From contig JAMPIB010000020.1 of NCBI GenBank assembly GCA_023663085.1, positions 1 to 55,819 of the forward strand: 55,819 bases of DNA, read 5' to 3'. Source of the DNA: Ruminococcus sp. Its GTDB lineage: Bacteria; Bacillota; Clostridia; Lachnospirales; Lachnospiraceae. How positions within the stretch are numbered: position 1 is the stretch's first letter; every line of letters begins with the position of its first letter. The position numbers were made by a program, and so were the translations under genes. The notes under the pieces were generated by a model. The model made no database searches and was not told where the DNA came from. It saw only the letters and a list, made by a program, of their open reading frames with translations. This document shows positions 25,823-35,082 of the stretch, piece after piece.

Positions 25823-27508
25823 CTATTCCACAGATACGATATAATAATAGATCGGCTGTCCGCCGTTTTGCAGTTCAATGTCGCAGCTGCCGTATTTCTT
25901 CTCTACCTCGTCGCGGAGTTCTCCCGCGTCGGCCTCCGTTACGTCAGTGCCGTAATAGATACTGATCAGTTCCATTTCCTCGGTCATCATCTCGTCGATC
26001 ATCGCCAAAGCCACTTCTTTCATGGAACTGCCCACCGAAAGGATACCCTTATCGCCAATACCCATGAAATCGCCCTGTTTAATTTCTTTATCGTCAATTT
26101 TGGTATCTCTGACCGCGTAGGTGACCTGACCGGTCTTTACATTTCCTATCTCCTGCGTCATGGTCTGTTCATTCTCTTCAATGGACAGATCGGGCACATA
26201 ATTGATAACCGCCGTAATTCCCTGCGGAACAGTCTTCGTGGGGATCACTATGATATTTTTATCTTCCACAAGCGTCTGGGCCTGATTCGCCGCCAGAATG
26301 ATATTTTTATTATTCGGCAGGATGAAGATATTGTCCGCATTGACTTTTTCTATAGCGTTGAGCATATCTTCCGTACTCGGATTCATCGTCTGCCCGCCCT
26401 CGATGATATAGTCCACACCGAGTCCTGTAAAGATCTCGTTGATGCCCTCACCTACAGAAACTGCAATAAACCCGATTTCTTTTCTCGGTTCCTCTGCCTG
26501 CGGCTTTATCTCTTCGACTTCCTGTCCACCGGACATCTTAAAGAGTTTCTCCTGATGTTCCAGTCTCATATTGTCTATCTTCATGTTGGAAAGCGCGCCG
26601 TACTTCAATGCCTTCTGGATAGCCAGACCGGGATCATTGGTATGTACGTGCACCTTTACCACGTCATCATCCGCCACTACCACGATAGAATCTCCGATAG
26701 ATTCCAGATATTCCTTAAAATCCATTTCCATCTTGATATTAAAGACTTTATTGAGCATAATGATAAATTCCGTACAATAACCGAATTTGATATCGGCGTT
26801 CGCCTGCACGTCAATATTAATTTTCATATTGGAGGCCGCGTGTGATGCCGCTTCAGCAGACATGGTAAAATCAATCTCCTTGCCAAGATAGGCATCATAA
26901 GCGCCCTTTAATACCTGCATCAGTCCTTGACCACCAGAGTCAACAACGCCCGCCTGCTTTAACACAGGAAGAAGTTCCGGCGTCTGGCTTAAGACTTCAT
27001 CCGCATGACGGATGACCTGATCGAGAAATTCCGTCATATCCGTAACGCCTGCATCCGCCAGTTCCCTTGCTTTCTCCGCGCCGCCTTTGGCTACTGTCAA
27101 GATCGTGCCTTCCTTTGGTTTCATGACCGCCTTATAGGCTGTCTCTACTGCCTTTTCAAAGGCATCCGCCAGTACCGGAACCGTTATTTCCGAATAAGCC
27201 TTGACGCCTTTGGTAAAGCCCCGGAAAAGCTGGGATAAGATAACGCCGGAATTTCCTCTGGCACCGCGCAGGGAACCGGAAGAAATGGCCTTGCACAAAG
27301 AGGGCATGTCGATTGTCTTCATATCATATAATACAGCTACTTCTTTAGCCGCGGACATGATCGTCAGCGTCATGTTCGTTCCGGTATCGCCATCCGGCAC
27401 CGGAAATACATTCAGTTCATTGATCCATTCTTTTTTGCTTTCAAGATTCTTTGCGCCTGCCAGAAACATTTTTGCAAACATCTTAGCGTCTATTTTATTT
27501 GAAGCCAC
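25823..27508 (-). CDS. fakA: DAK2-domain fatty acid kinase subunit (FakA/YloV-like)
   Basis: ATP-dependent kinase subunit that phosphorylates fatty acids bound to FakB. The N-terminal DhaL/DAK2 domain has NVFPVPDGDTGTNM (Mg-ATP aspartates, about 35-48) and the GARGNSGVILSQLFRG loop; the middle domain and a C-terminal DegV-like EDD domain complete the 561 residues. The start is the GTG at 27508, after GGGAGG; seven open codons before it are unlikely to be used. It follows the asp23 gene by 13 bases and precedes recG, the conserved yloU-yloV-recG order. Confidence 0.93.
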   Translation of the reverse strand: MASNKIDAKMFAKMFLAGAKNLESKKEWINELNVFPVPDGDTGTNMTLTIMSAAKEVAVLYDMKTIDMPSLCKAISSGSLRGARGNSGVILSQLFRGFTKGVKAYSEITVPVLADAFEKAVETAYKAVMKPKEGTILTVAKGGAEKARELADAGVTDMTEFLDQVIRHADEVLSQTPELLPVLKQAGVVDSGGQGLMQVLKGAYDAYLGKEIDFTMSAEAASHAASNMKINIDVQANADIKFGYCTEFIIMLNKVFNIKMEMDFKEYLESIGDSIVVVADDDVVKVHVHTNDPGLAIQKALKYGALSNMKIDNMRLEHQEKLFKMSGGQEVEEIKPQAEEPRKEIGFIAVSVGEGINEIFTGLGVDYIIEGGQTMNPSTEDMLNAIEKVNADNIFILPNNKNIILAANQAQTLVEDKNIIVIPTKTVPQGITAVINYVPDLSIEENEQTMTQEIGNVKTGQVTYAVRDTKIDDKEIKQGDFMGIGDKGILSVGSSMKEVALAMIDEMMTEEMELISIYYGTDVTEADAGELRDEVEKKYGSCDIELQNGGQPIYYYIVSVE

Positions 27509-27521
27509 CTTACGTCCTCCC

Positions 27522-27881
27522 TTAGTCAATCGCTCTCACACCTTCTACGAAGATGTTGATCTTTTCAATTTCTACTCCGGTAAACTCTTCCACCTTATAC
27601 TTTACGCTGTCGATCAGATTATCTGCTACCGCCAGAATACTGACGCCGTAAGATACGATAACATGAAAGTCCAGTATCAGTTTGTTATTCTTTAAGATGA
27701 CCTGTATGCCACGGGTCATGCTTTCTTTTTTCAGCAGTTTTACAAGTCCGTCTTTTACACTCATACCCGCCATGCCGATGATGCCAAAGCATTCCATTGC
27801 CACGCTGCCGGCATATTGTGCGATCACTTCATGATCGATCGAAATATTCCCCATATGTGTATCCATTGAAGAAGCTCTCAT
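27522..27881 (-). CDS. Asp23/Gls24 family protein (YloU-like)
   Basis: 119-residue protein of the Asp23/YloU family, often involved in envelope stress or membrane-associated scaffolding. The region reading HEVIAQYAGSVAMECFG at about 14-30 and the later LHVIVSYGVSILAVADNL-type strand (FHVIVSYGVSI) are characteristic. It is alkaline-shock-like but lacks a membrane helix. AAGGAGG six bases before the ATG sets the start. It is the first gene of the fakA-recG-degV operon, 39 bases after a TATAAT element. Confidence 0.92.
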   Translation of the reverse strand: MRASSMDTHMGNISIDHEVIAQYAGSVAMECFGIIGMAGMSVKDGLVKLLKKESMTRGIQVILKNNKLILDFHVIVSYGVSILAVADNLIDSVKYKVEEFTGVEIEKINIFVEGVRAID

Positions 27882-27919
27882 CAGAATACCTCCTTACATT
27901 ATTTTAAACATATATTCGT

Positions 27920-27925
27920 ATTATA
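27920..27925 (-). promoter_or_regulatory. -10 element of the asp23-fakA-recG-degV operon
   Basis: Perfect TATAAT on the minus strand, 39 bases before the asp23 ATG, in an AT-rich 95-base gap. The position of the -35 is unclear (TTTCTT at 17 bases is a poor match), so the promoter call is moderate. Confidence 0.5.
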
Positions 27926-27976
27926 ACCTTTTATTTCCAAAAAAGAAACATATATTTCCAAACATATGACTCCAGA

Positions 27977-28426
27977 CTAATATTTCCGGTTTCCCCAGAG
28001 ATTATTTCTTTTCAGTTCTGTATATTCGCTGTAGGCTTTCTCCAGGATCTGTCTCTCATTGGCAAACTTTAACAGATGTGCGGCCTCATGATATTTATAA
28101 TAGCCGGAATCCATGAAATATTCCTCTCTCTGCGGTTTGGTAAAGTAACTGTCCGCCGTCATCAGATACCAGTGCACCTCTTTTTCCACCACATCCTCCG
28201 GCACATTGAACGTATATTCGCTCGTCCCGATGTATTTGATGATCCTCGCTCTGGCACCGGATTCTTCAAAGACCTCCCGCACCGCGGTCTCTTTATGTTC
28301 TTCGCCTTCTTCTACCGTGCCTTTGGGCAGCACCCAGCCTTCGGACTTATTATGGTAGTTTTTGTATAAAAGAAGTATTTTCCCGCGGAAAATGACTACG
28401 CCTCCGCAGCTTACCGCTTCAATCAT
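27977..28426 (-). CDS. NUDIX hydrolase
   Basis: 149-residue NUDIX pyrophosphohydrolase. The NUDIX box GX5EX7REUXEEXGU is complete at residues 36-58 (GTVEEGE ... REVFEESGA), so a Mg-dependent hydrolase of nucleoside diphosphate-linked substrates is expected; the substrate cannot be read from sequence. It resembles the Ap4A-hydrolase-like group that starts EAVSCGGVVIF. The ATG at 28426 has AGGAGG eight bases upstream, inside the 3' end of the PBP gene, and lies one base after that gene's TGA; the frame is open upstream but shadows the PBP gene. Confidence 0.92.
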   Translation of the reverse strand: MIEAVSCGGVVIFRGKILLLYKNYHNKSEGWVLPKGTVEEGEEHKETAVREVFEESGARARIIKYIGTSEYTFNVPEDVVEKEVHWYLMTADSYFTKPQREEYFMDSGYYKYHEAAHLLKFANERQILEKAYSEYTELKRNNLWGNRKY

Positions 28427-28427
28427 A

Positions 28428-29948
28428 TCACGTTCCTCCTGTTCCGGCATCCAGATAAGCGCTGAAAATCCTTCTGGCGATGGGAACCGCATAATCACCG
28501 CCCGAACCGGCGCCTTCGATAATGATCGTCACACAGATCTGCGGATCCTCCACCGGAGCAAAACCGGTAAACCAGGCGTGGGAATCACTTTTATCACTGT
28601 TGTATTCCGCTGAACCGGTCTTACCGGCCGCCGTATAGCCAAAACCCTGTAATCTGGTGGCCGTACCGCTCTGTACCACTTCTGTCATCAGCGTCTTTAA
28701 AACTTCCGCCTCCGCCCCGGTCATCAGGCTCCCGTATGGCTCCGGCGTAAACTGCTTGAGGATATTGCCGTTATAATTCTCCACGCGGTCGATCAGATAG
28801 GGTTTCATCAGAACGCCGTTATTCGCTATAGCCGAAGTTATCATGTTCATATGAAGCGGCGTGATCTGATCCATCCCCTGCCCGATGGACGCCTGCATCA
28901 CATCGGAATCGGAAACCGTCTCGTCCACGATGACCCTGCTTTTATTATAGGCAAAAGAAACCGGCAGTTCACAGTTAAATAACAGATCCGTCAGCGTATC
29001 CTCATAGGAAGTCCGGTCTAACAACATACTGATATTGGCAAAAGAAGCATTACAGGACTTGGCAAAAGATTTCGTAAAATCCTCGCCGCCATGCGCCGTC
29101 CCGTGAAAACAGTTGATAACGTCTTCTCCTCTTGTAAATCTGCCGCCGCACTGATAAGAATAATTCTGATAAGTGTCGGGATTTTCCCTGATATATTCCA
29201 GCGCCGTCACAATTTTAAACGTGGAACCGGGCGGATACAGGCCCTGTGTCGCCCTGTTTAAGAGAACACCGCTGTCGTTATCTTCCAGTAATTCATCCCA
29301 TATACTTTCAATCTGGTTGGGATCAAAATCCGGCTTGGAAACCATCGCCAGTATCTTACCGGTAGACGGTTCCGTTACTATGACAGCACCTTTGTATACG
29401 CCAAGCGACTGATAGGCAACCTCCTGCAGGGCGACATTCAGATTCGTATACACATTATCACCCGGATATTTCTCACCGGATACTTCGCTCGCCACCTTAT
29501 CGGAAAGTCTGGCATTGGACTGGATCAGATAATAATTACTCTGCGCCTCTATGCCGAACCGGCCGTGAGAAGCATATCCTACGACATGGGCAAACATATT
29601 TTCATACGGATATTTTCTGGACTCCTGCCCGGCATCATCCGTCACGGTCTGTGCCAGCACCTGTCCATCGCCTGCATAGATCGTCCCTCTCGTATTCTGG
29701 GTGATCAGCATTTCCTGTCTGCTGTTATAGCTGTTATTTATCATCTCCTGCTTATGGTTCATGGCATAATAACAGGTATACCCCATCATCGAGGCAAAAA
29801 GCGCGACAAAAACACCCGTGACAAAGCCGATCTGCCTATTCGTCTTCTGTCTGGCCTTCTTCTTCTCTTCTCTTATCTGTCTTCGCGTCTGTTCTCGCAT
29901 AAGAAGCGCTTCGTCTTCCCGCTGCTTTCTCTTTTTTCCTTCTGACAC
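28428..29948 (-). CDS. Class B penicillin-binding protein (transpeptidase)
   Basis: Monofunctional transpeptidase of the PbpA/FtsI type, 506 residues. A very basic cytosolic tail (about 1-38), one membrane helix (about 40-62), a short pedestal domain, then the catalytic motifs STFK (242-245), SCN (298-300) and KTG (about 434). There is no PASTA domain. The GTG at 29948 has AAGGAG six bases upstream, so the 113-base overlap with the FtsW-like gene appears real and the basic tail is double-coded. It should be the cross-linking partner of that SEDS polymerase. Whether the pair acts in division, elongation or sporulation is not decided by sequence. Confidence 0.93.
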   Translation of the reverse strand: MSEGKKRKQREDEALLMREQTRRQIREEKKKARQKTNRQIGFVTGVFVALFASMMGYTCYYAMNHKQEMINNSYNSRQEMLITQNTRGTIYAGDGQVLAQTVTDDAGQESRKYPYENMFAHVVGYASHGRFGIEAQSNYYLIQSNARLSDKVASEVSGEKYPGDNVYTNLNVALQEVAYQSLGVYKGAVIVTEPSTGKILAMVSKPDFDPNQIESIWDELLEDNDSGVLLNRATQGLYPPGSTFKIVTALEYIRENPDTYQNYSYQCGGRFTRGEDVINCFHGTAHGGEDFTKSFAKSCNASFANISMLLDRTSYEDTLTDLLFNCELPVSFAYNKSRVIVDETVSDSDVMQASIGQGMDQITPLHMNMITSAIANNGVLMKPYLIDRVENYNGNILKQFTPEPYGSLMTGAEAEVLKTLMTEVVQSGTATRLQGFGYTAAGKTGSAEYNSDKSDSHAWFTGFAPVEDPQICVTIIIEGAGSGGDYAVPIARRIFSAYLDAGTGGT

Positions 29949-31257
29949 TTTTCGCTCCTTCGTTCTGCTGGATGATATAAAGACCTTCTATAATAAAAAA
30001 CATGACCAACGTAGTCAATACGGAACTTCCGCCATAACTGATAAACGGCAGGGTAATACCGGTCATCGGCACGAACTTCGTACCGCCGCCAATGGTCAGA
30101 AAAACCTGAAAAATATAGGTGATACCCAGACCGAAAGCGATCAGCTGATAAAATCTGTCCCGCAGTTTCATGGCAATGCGCATGACCATGATAAAACTGC
30201 TGATGCTTATTAAGATCACACACATGGCAAAAAGGATACCCAGTTCTTCCGCCACGGCCGAAAAGACAAAGTCAGCCTCCACGAAAGGGATCGCCGTCGG
30301 GTTTCCTCCGAAAAGTCCCAGCCCGAACCAGCCGCCGCTGCTTATGGCAAATAACGACTGCGTGATCTGATATCCCGCATCATCAATACAACTCCAGGGA
30401 TCTTTCCACGCCTGTACACGCACCTGTACATGTGTAAAAAACTGATAAGCGACAATGGCCGCCCCGCAGCCTCCCGCCGTGCCAAGCAACAGATAGATGA
30501 CTTTGCCGGAGGCGATAAATACCATAAACACGTACACGATAAAAAAGATCAGCGCGCTGCCCAGATCCTTGGAAGCGACTAAAATAAGCACATGGATGCC
30601 GGCCACGATTGCCGTCAGCGTAACGCGCAGCAGATCGTTGGCCTCATAAAGCGCCCCCGCCAGAAAAAAAACAAACAGAATCTTTACAAACTCCGAGGGC
30701 TGAAAGGTAACGCCGCCAATGGAATACGAAATCTTCGAGCCATGCGTCACGGAACCGAGCGCCAGCACGATTCCCAGTGCACAGACCCCGACCATGGCAT
30801 ACACCCAGGTAAGTTTTCGCAGGAACTTAAAACGCTGCAAAAAATAGGGGATCGCCATACCGATGGCAATCGACACCGTCACGATAAAAAACTGCTTGAT
30901 CGCCTTCTCATAAGAAAGCCTTGTCAAAATAACAAATCCCACGCTGAGTAACATGCACATATTGTTGACTAAGAGCCTGTTGCCCCTCGGATAGATCATA
31001 TGGAAGAGCATGACCGTCGCAAACAAAAGGATCTGCTGAAAAATATAAAAAAACAGATAATCCACTTTTCCCGTCTGAAAACAGATGACCATAAAGCAGG
31101 AAAAATGTACAAAAAACATCAAAAAGTTCTGTCTGATATATAAGCCGCTCCCTCTGTCCTCCTCCGGAAAACGAAAGCACAAAAAGCATTCTAATGTATA
31201 TAATGCGAGCAGTAATGTAATTAAATACTTGGAAATCTCTGTAATATAAAGTTCCAT
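29836..31257 (-). CDS. FtsW/RodA/SpoVE family peptidoglycan polymerase
   Basis: SEDS glycosyltransferase with about ten membrane helices, 473 residues. Family signatures are visible: QPSEFVKILFVFFLAG near 187, KDLGSALIFFIVY near 232 (with the catalytic-type Asp region), and GGTKFVPMTGITLPFISYGGSS near 390. A charged C-terminal tail of about 50 residues, rich in Lys, Arg, Glu, overlaps the start of the PBP gene in another frame. The partner PBP immediately downstream supports a SEDS-bPBP complex. FtsW, RodA or SpoVE identity cannot be assigned from motifs alone; the mrdA gene at 1.7-4.6 kb is a separate bPBP. Confidence 0.93.
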   Translation of the reverse strand: MELYITEISKYLITLLLALYTLECFLCFRFPEEDRGSGLYIRQNFLMFFVHFSCFMVICFQTGKVDYLFFYIFQQILLFATVMLFHMIYPRGNRLLVNNMCMLLSVGFVILTRLSYEKAIKQFFIVTVSIAIGMAIPYFLQRFKFLRKLTWVYAMVGVCALGIVLALGSVTHGSKISYSIGGVTFQPSEFVKILFVFFLAGALYEANDLLRVTLTAIVAGIHVLILVASKDLGSALIFFIVYVFMVFIASGKVIYLLLGTAGGCGAAIVAYQFFTHVQVRVQAWKDPWSCIDDAGYQITQSLFAISSGGWFGLGLFGGNPTAIPFVEADFVFSAVAEELGILFAMCVILISISSFIMVMRIAMKLRDRFYQLIAFGLGITYIFQVFLTIGGGTKFVPMTGITLPFISYGGSSVLTTLVMFFIIEGLYIIQQNEGAKSVRRKKEKAAGRRSASYARTDAKTDKRREEEGQTEDE

Positions 31258-31261
31258 AAAA

Positions 31262-33478
31262 TTAATCTACGCCCCTTTTATAATGCCCTGTTGTGTAATC
31301 TCCTGCCGGAAACGTATCGCTCTTTCCGGTATAATAGGCAAGGATGGCTGCGGTCTGCTCTCCCGTTTCACCTACGAAATCCAGCCGCTTTGCAAAAATC
31401 CCCAGTTTATCAATCTCTTTTTTTCTCTGATGCAGCGAATACGGCAGAGAATTATAGATCACATTATAACAGTGTCTGCAATTACAGAAAACGGGAAATT
31501 TTTCACGATATCTGTCTATCAGATACAACGTCTGCGTTTCAGTACTATTCGGGCAGCCCTGTGAAGTTTTCTTTAAACAGTTGGCGGAGATCATCATGGG
31601 AATCGTCCCGTAAACGATCATGGATACCTTTTCAGCATCTTTGATATTTTCTGTCTGGAAACGCTGTCCGCCCTGTTCTAATACATTCCTGCATTCCTTG
31701 CCGTTTAACTCATAGGGCAGATAACATTCCCTGCCATAATGGAATAAAAAGTCCATCGCTTTAGAATTATAACAATAGAGTCCCGCATCTGTCACAATAT
31801 CATACTCACGGCGCAGCGAACGCACCCAGGAAAGCGATTCCAGATTCCTTACAAGGAATCCTTTTATATTGACCGCGCCATCTAAAATAGACAAAAGTCT
31901 GCGAAAATAGAACATATCCTTCGCCCGGATCACATAGGGCAATGCAAGATAAATTGCAAATTCCGGATGTTCTTCCAGGCATCGACTAATATGGTCAATT
32001 TCCGACATATAGTAGTCGCTGTCAAAATACAATCTATCACATGTATATTGGCATACTGCCTGTAATTGTTCGTCACTCTGCACCAAAACATGGAGTTGCG
32101 GCCGTTCAAATGACTTTTTCTCTGAAAAAGGCGTTTTTTGCAAGGTATCCTGCAAAAACATATGACGTTTTAACGTCAATTTATGTTTTATTATCAATCT
32201 GTCTTCAAATTCTCTGACAGCCGTTCTTCGCAGTTCATTTAATTGCCCTACCGGCAAGAAAGAATCATTATCCAGTATAATTTCAGCGGAATTGATCTGT
32301 ACATGGGAATTGCCGACCTTGCCAAGATGTTTAAACACCGTTTCTTTATCCATCGGTTTCTTCAATGCTCTGGCCACGATCTCCCCACAGACAGATACTT
32401 TTACGCCGCCGCCTTCTATCTGCAGGCACGCCGCTTCTCCCGTATGGACAACAGCCTTTATGGTTACCGGGCACTTCTTCTCCGTACTCAGATATTTATC
32501 GGAAATCTCCCGGCACAGATCCTCATCCGCGTTAAGATAACCCGTTTCTATATAGGTTATCATTTCCTTGCCGTTTGTCCGTTCATAATAACCGGTTTCC
32601 AGAGCACTTCGGATATATAACTTTTTTAACTTGTCCATATCATTTTTCCTGACCTGACAGGACTTTTTACCGTACTGGTAATACAGGTCGATATATTTCC
32701 TGTAAACAGAGGTAACACCGGCAGCATACTCCGGTCTTTTCATTCTGCCTTCTATTTTAAAAGAGTCAATCCCCGCCTCGATCAGCGCCGGAATAAATTC
32801 TACCGTGCATATATCCTTTAAACTGAGCAGATACAGTTCTCTTGAAGTACTCATCCTCTGCGGATCATAAACATGGTACGGAAGTCTGCACGGCTGCGCA
32901 CACCGTCCGCGGTTGCCGCTGCGGCCGCCTAAGATACTGCTGAAAAGGCACTGACCGGAATAAGAATAGCACATCGCCCCATGAACAAAACATTCTATTT
33001 CCAGACCGGTGGCTTTCTTTATGTTCTTGACTTCCTCCAGAGAAAGTTCTCTGGCCGGCACGATCCGCGAGGCACCGTTTTCTTTTAATAAAGAGGCTCC
33101 CATCTCTCCGGTGATGGCCATCTGCGTACTGGCATGGAGCGCCATATCGGGAAAAGTTTCCTTTATATACTGCCATACGCCCAGATCCTGAATAATAACG
33201 CCATCGAGTCCTTCTTCATAAAAGGGACTGATATAATCGTAAAGCTGGGTAAATTCTTTTTCTTTTATCAGTGTATTCACAGTAAGATATATTTTTTTGC
33301 CGAAAATATGTGCGTAACGGAGTGCCCTGCAGATCTCTTCCGATGTAAAATTATCTGCAAAAGCGCGTGCCCCGAACTTCTCTCCGCCCAGATATACGGC
33401 GTCCGCACCTGCATTGATTGCGCCGATAAACGCCTGATAATTCCCCGCCGGTGCCAGTAACTCCACTCTTTTTTTCAT
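31262..33478 (-). CDS. U32 family peptidase / RNA-hydroxylation-type protein
   Basis: Large U32-family protein, 738 residues. N-terminal barrel starts VELLAPAGNYQAF, and the U32 signature with conserved cysteines lies at about 162-198 (C163, C170, C177, C193, C197 in CFVHGAMCYSYSGQCLF and GRCAQPC). The extended C-terminal half is the DUF3656-like region. E. coli relatives RlhA and TrhP hydroxylate rRNA or tRNA using prephenate; older annotations call the family collagenase. Either function is inference. The ATG at 33478 follows AAAGGCGG; 36 open codons upstream run through the repeat region and terminator and are unlikely to be translated. Confidence 0.9.
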   Translation of the reverse strand: MKKRVELLAPAGNYQAFIGAINAGADAVYLGGEKFGARAFADNFTSEEICRALRYAHIFGKKIYLTVNTLIKEKEFTQLYDYISPFYEEGLDGVIIQDLGVWQYIKETFPDMALHASTQMAITGEMGASLLKENGASRIVPARELSLEEVKNIKKATGLEIECFVHGAMCYSYSGQCLFSSILGGRSGNRGRCAQPCRLPYHVYDPQRMSTSRELYLLSLKDICTVEFIPALIEAGIDSFKIEGRMKRPEYAAGVTSVYRKYIDLYYQYGKKSCQVRKNDMDKLKKLYIRSALETGYYERTNGKEMITYIETGYLNADEDLCREISDKYLSTEKKCPVTIKAVVHTGEAACLQIEGGGVKVSVCGEIVARALKKPMDKETVFKHLGKVGNSHVQINSAEIILDNDSFLPVGQLNELRRTAVREFEDRLIIKHKLTLKRHMFLQDTLQKTPFSEKKSFERPQLHVLVQSDEQLQAVCQYTCDRLYFDSDYYMSEIDHISRCLEEHPEFAIYLALPYVIRAKDMFYFRRLLSILDGAVNIKGFLVRNLESLSWVRSLRREYDIVTDAGLYCYNSKAMDFLFHYGRECYLPYELNGKECRNVLEQGGQRFQTENIKDAEKVSMIVYGTIPMMISANCLKKTSQGCPNSTETQTLYLIDRYREKFPVFCNCRHCYNVIYNSLPYSLHQRKKEIDKLGIFAKRLDFVGETGEQTAAILAYYTGKSDTFPAGDYTTGHYKRGVD

Positions 33479-33493
33479 GAACGCCGCCTTTCT

Positions 33494-33547
33494 TAATAGA
33501 ATTGTCAGCAATGGCTGAAAACATCTAATAGAAATGTCAGCAATGCT
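33494..33547. repeat. Two near-identical 21-base direct repeats
   Basis: TAATAGAATTGTCAGCAATGGC at 33494 and TAATAGAAATGTCAGCAATGC at 33526, starting 32 bases apart (three helical turns), in the gap between the zapA terminator and the U32 gene. Same-face spacing suits a protein binding site, but the origin is unknown. Confidence 0.75.
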
Positions 33548-33560
33548 GCTTCTAAGCAGA

Positions 33561-33584
33561 AAAGGCTGTCTTAAAAAGACAGCC
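33561..33584 (-). terminator. Intrinsic terminator of ruvAB-zapA
   Basis: Minus strand GGCTGTCTT-TTT-AAGACAGCC, a nine-base perfect stem, followed by TTTTC. It begins seven bases after the zapA stop. A second small palindrome, CTGCTTCTAAGCAG, lies directly beyond it. Confidence 0.85.
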
Positions 33585-33591
33585 ATTCGTC

Positions 33592-33999
33592 CTACTTTTT
33601 CAACTCTTTTAATTCTGTTTCCAATCGAACCATCTTCTTAGCATTCTCATTCGCCTCAAGCTGAAGGTTCTTAACGTTTTTCTCCGTATTTTCCAGTTTG
33701 ATCTGCGAGGCGATCAGTTCATGCTTTAAGTCATACATTTCTTTTTCCTTATTCTTCAGTTCTTCCTCCAGCAGATTGATCTGCTGTCTCGCCTTAAAAT
33801 AATCGTCCGCAATATTAAGCTGCATCAGTACGTTCTGTGTATCCAGCGGCTGTCTTCTGAAACTATCGACCTTACCATATTCAGTTACCTTATTGTTAAT
33901 ATACGAAGCCACTTTCTGTAAGTACTCTTCACTCTCATAACCGCTCAAAGTAAAGACCTTTCCTCCGATAATGACTTCCGTATCCGTTTTCGCTGACAT
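33592..33999 (-). CDS. zapA: Cell division protein ZapA
   Basis: FtsZ-bundling protein, 135 residues. The N-terminal domain has the ZapA pattern TEVIIGGKVFTLSGYESEEYLQKVASYIN, and the C-terminal half (about 68-135) is a continuous charged coiled coil used for dimerisation. AAGGGAGAAG before the ATG sets the start. It follows ruvB and is closed by a strong terminator. A consensus promoter overlapping the end of ruvB suggests it can be transcribed alone. It joins the division genes min and the SEDS/PBP pair found elsewhere in the window. Confidence 0.92.
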   Translation of the reverse strand: MSAKTDTEVIIGGKVFTLSGYESEEYLQKVASYINNKVTEYGKVDSFRRQPLDTQNVLMQLNIADDYFKARQQINLLEEELKNKEKEMYDLKHELIASQIKLENTEKNVKNLQLEANENAKKMVRLETELKELKK

Positions 34000-34059
34000 T
34001 GGACTTCTCCCTTCAAATACAAAATATGCCGCTCATACAAATTTTCTTATACAATATCT

Positions 34060-34088
34060 ATTATATATAGCTTACGAAGGAATTTCAA
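34060..34088 (-). promoter_or_regulatory. Sigma-A promoter of zapA, overlapping the ruvB stop
   Basis: Minus strand TTGAAA (34088-34083), 17-base spacer, perfect TATAAT (34065-34060). The -35 is made of the last sense codons of ruvB and the -10 lies just past its TAA. About 60 bases to the zapA ATG. Confidence 0.78.
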
Positions 34089-35070
34089 GCCCTAAATGAT
34101 GATATGCTGTATCTGTTACGACACGTCCCCTCGGCGTCCTGTTTAAAAAGCCGCTTTTTAACAGATACGGTTCATATACATCCTCTAAAGTTCCCGCATC
34201 TTCACCGATCGCCGCCGCCAGCGTATCAAGCCCGACCGGGCCGCCCTTGAATTTGTCGATCATAGTCATTAAAATATTTCTGTCGATATGGTCTAAGCCC
34301 ATCTTATCGACTTCCAGAAGGTCTAAGGCTATGCAGGCAACCTTTTCTGTAATAACACCGTCATATTTTACCTGCGCAAAGTCGCGCACACGCTTTAAGA
34401 TGCGGTTGGCCAGACGCGGCGTGCCACGGCTCCTTCTGGCCAGTTCAAGCGCGCCTTTTTCTTCTATAGATACGCCTAAAACCTGCGCCGAATGCTGTAT
34501 GATCAGTTTCAGTTCCTCTATCGAATAAAATTCCAGATGGTGGATCACCCCGAAACGGTCTCTAAGCGGGGCGCTCAAAAGTCCGGCCCGCGTTGTAGCG
34601 CCGACTAACGTAAAATGCGGCAGTTCCAGACGGATCGACCGCGCCGAAGCGCCCTTCCCGATCATGATATCTATCGCAAAATCCTCCATGGCCGGATACA
34701 GGACTTCTTCCACCTGCCTGTTCAGCCTGTGTATTTCATCCACAAACAAAAGATCCCCGGCCTGCAGATTATTTAAGATTGCCGCCATTTCGCCGGGTTT
34801 TTCTATCGCCGGGCCGCTTGTCACTTTCATGTTGACGCCCATCTCATTGGCAATGATCCCCGCCAGCGTCGTCTTTCCCAGACCGGGCGGCCCATAAAAT
34901 AATACATGATCCAGCGAATCCTGCCTCTGTCTGGCCGCTTCGATATAAATGCGCAGATTGTCCTTGATCTTGGATTGACCAATATAGTCATTAAGTGTCT
35001 GCGGCCTCAATGAACCCTCTATTTTGACATCTTCCTCCATGAGACTCGTCTCGATTACCCTGTTTGCCAT
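34072..35070 (-). CDS. ruvB: Holliday junction branch migration ATPase RuvB
   Basis: AAA+ motor that drives branch migration with RuvA. Walker [10 protein letters not shown] is at residues 60-68, Walker B in [11 protein letters not shown] near 107, sensor I in [11 protein letters not shown], and the C-terminal winged-helix domain ends with the usual TPRGR segment. 332 residues, normal. It follows ruvA after 12 bases. The pair supports recombination repair along with RecG and RadC in this window; ruvC is not adjacent, as is usual in Firmicutes. Confidence 0.98.
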   Translation of the reverse strand: MANRVIETSLMEEDVKIEGSLRPQTLNDYIGQSKIKDNLRIYIEAARQRQDSLDHVLFYGPPGLGKTTLAGIIANEMGVNMKVTSGPAIEKPGEMAAILNNLQAGDLLFVDEIHRLNRQVEEVLYPAMEDFAIDIMIGKGASARSIRLELPHFTLVGATTRAGLLSAPLRDRFGVIHHLEFYSIEELKLIIQHSAQVLGVSIEEKGALELARRSRGTPRLANRILKRVRDFAQVKYDGVITEKVACIALDLLEVDKMGLDHIDRNILMTMIDKFKGGPVGLDTLAAAIGEDAGTLEDVYEPYLLKSGFLNRTPRGRVVTDTAYHHLGLEIPS

Positions 35071-35082
35071 TTTCAGCCTCTC

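Noticed and set aside
25868-26845. A 325-residue open frame on the plus strand
   Set aside because: Antisense to the fakA-like gene, with an unlikely composition (very rich in His, Ile, Phe), no ribosome site and no recognisable motif. It is a mirror of coding bias.
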